A stretch of DNA of 21,027 nt from Ettlia oleoabundans (taxonomy: Eukaryota; Chlorophyta; Chlorophyceae; Chlamydomonadales). The first letter of the stretch is position 1, and each line of letters starts with the position of its first letter. Shown in pieces: positions 20,977 through 21,027 of this stretch. The DNA lies in the NCBI GenBank assembly GCA_019693395.1, contig JAAMXP010000776.1:1-21027 (forward strand), in the 5' to 3' direction. The translations under genes and the position numbers were made by a program. The notes beneath the pieces are model-generated. The model made no database searches and was not told the DNA's origin. It was given only the letters and a program-made list of their open reading frames with translations.

Positions 20977-20999
20977 GCGGGTGGTGCCGTGCCACCCGC
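20977..20999. repeat. GC-rich 8-bp hairpin near the window end
   Basis: GCGGGTGG at 20977-20984 pairs with CCACCCGC at 20992-20999 around a 7-nt loop. It may be a structure in the 3' UTR or at the transcript end, but chance is possible in GC-rich DNA. Confidence 0.5.
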
Positions 21000-21027
21000 C
21001 TAAATCTGCATTTGTACCCTCAGCTGC

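Larger units (their letters stand above)
20105..21027 (+). other. 3' flank of the ELF3-like gene, pyrimidine-rich, no gene seen
   Basis: Downstream of the stop codon the plus strand becomes C/T-rich, especially after about 20580. The longest frames lack any recognisable motif. No TGTAA was found on the plus strand here, so the 3' UTR may run off the window or use another signal. Two hairpins lie near the end. Confidence 0.45.

Overview
The window looks like nuclear DNA of a green alga (Chlorophyta; the genus cannot be fixed from sequence alone). The DNA is GC-rich. Genes are broken by many short GT-AG introns, mostly with GTG-type donors and (C)TGCAG acceptors. Coding exons are rich in Ala, Gln, Gly and Ser tracts. 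Three of the five genes are followed by TGTAA, the chlorophyte polyadenylation signal. No prokaryotic, organellar, tRNA, rRNA, CRISPR or intact transposon sequence was recognised.

Five protein-coding genes were reconstructed exon by exon. Each model stays in frame from start to stop. From the left, three genes are on the minus strand. (1) 350-5707 is a large PP2C-type Ser/Thr phosphatase (11 exons, 1029 residues) with a clear catalytic domain inside long low-complexity N- and C-terminal extensions. (2) 6690-8377 is a pfkB/ribokinase-fold protein of the MAK32-like type (5 exons, 353 residues). (3) 8675-9856 is a TMEM53/DUF829-type alpha/beta hydrolase (3 exons, 288 residues). A divergent intergenic region (9857-10599) separates these from two plus-strand genes. 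(4) 10600-15148 is a pentein-fold amidinotransferase-like hydrolase of the CtlX type (14 exons, 516 residues), with a likely mitochondrial presequence and an unassigned region of about 170 residues before the catalytic domain. (5) 15972-20104 is a large, mostly disordered protein (6 exons, 899 residues) whose one ordered stretch resembles the Q-L-F-E-L-H-R motif of the plant clock protein ELF3.

The genes do not form an evident pathway. It is an ordinary gene-dense algal locus with individually interesting members. The best leads are the ELF3-like helix in a chlorophyte-type protein, the N-terminal extension on the CtlX-type enzyme, the Asp-to-Asn change at the catalytic-base position of the pfkB protein, and a 34-bp tandem triplication that copies a splice donor in the phosphatase gene. 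All exon boundaries are inferred by eye from splice consensus, reading-frame phase and family conservation. No transcript or database evidence was available.
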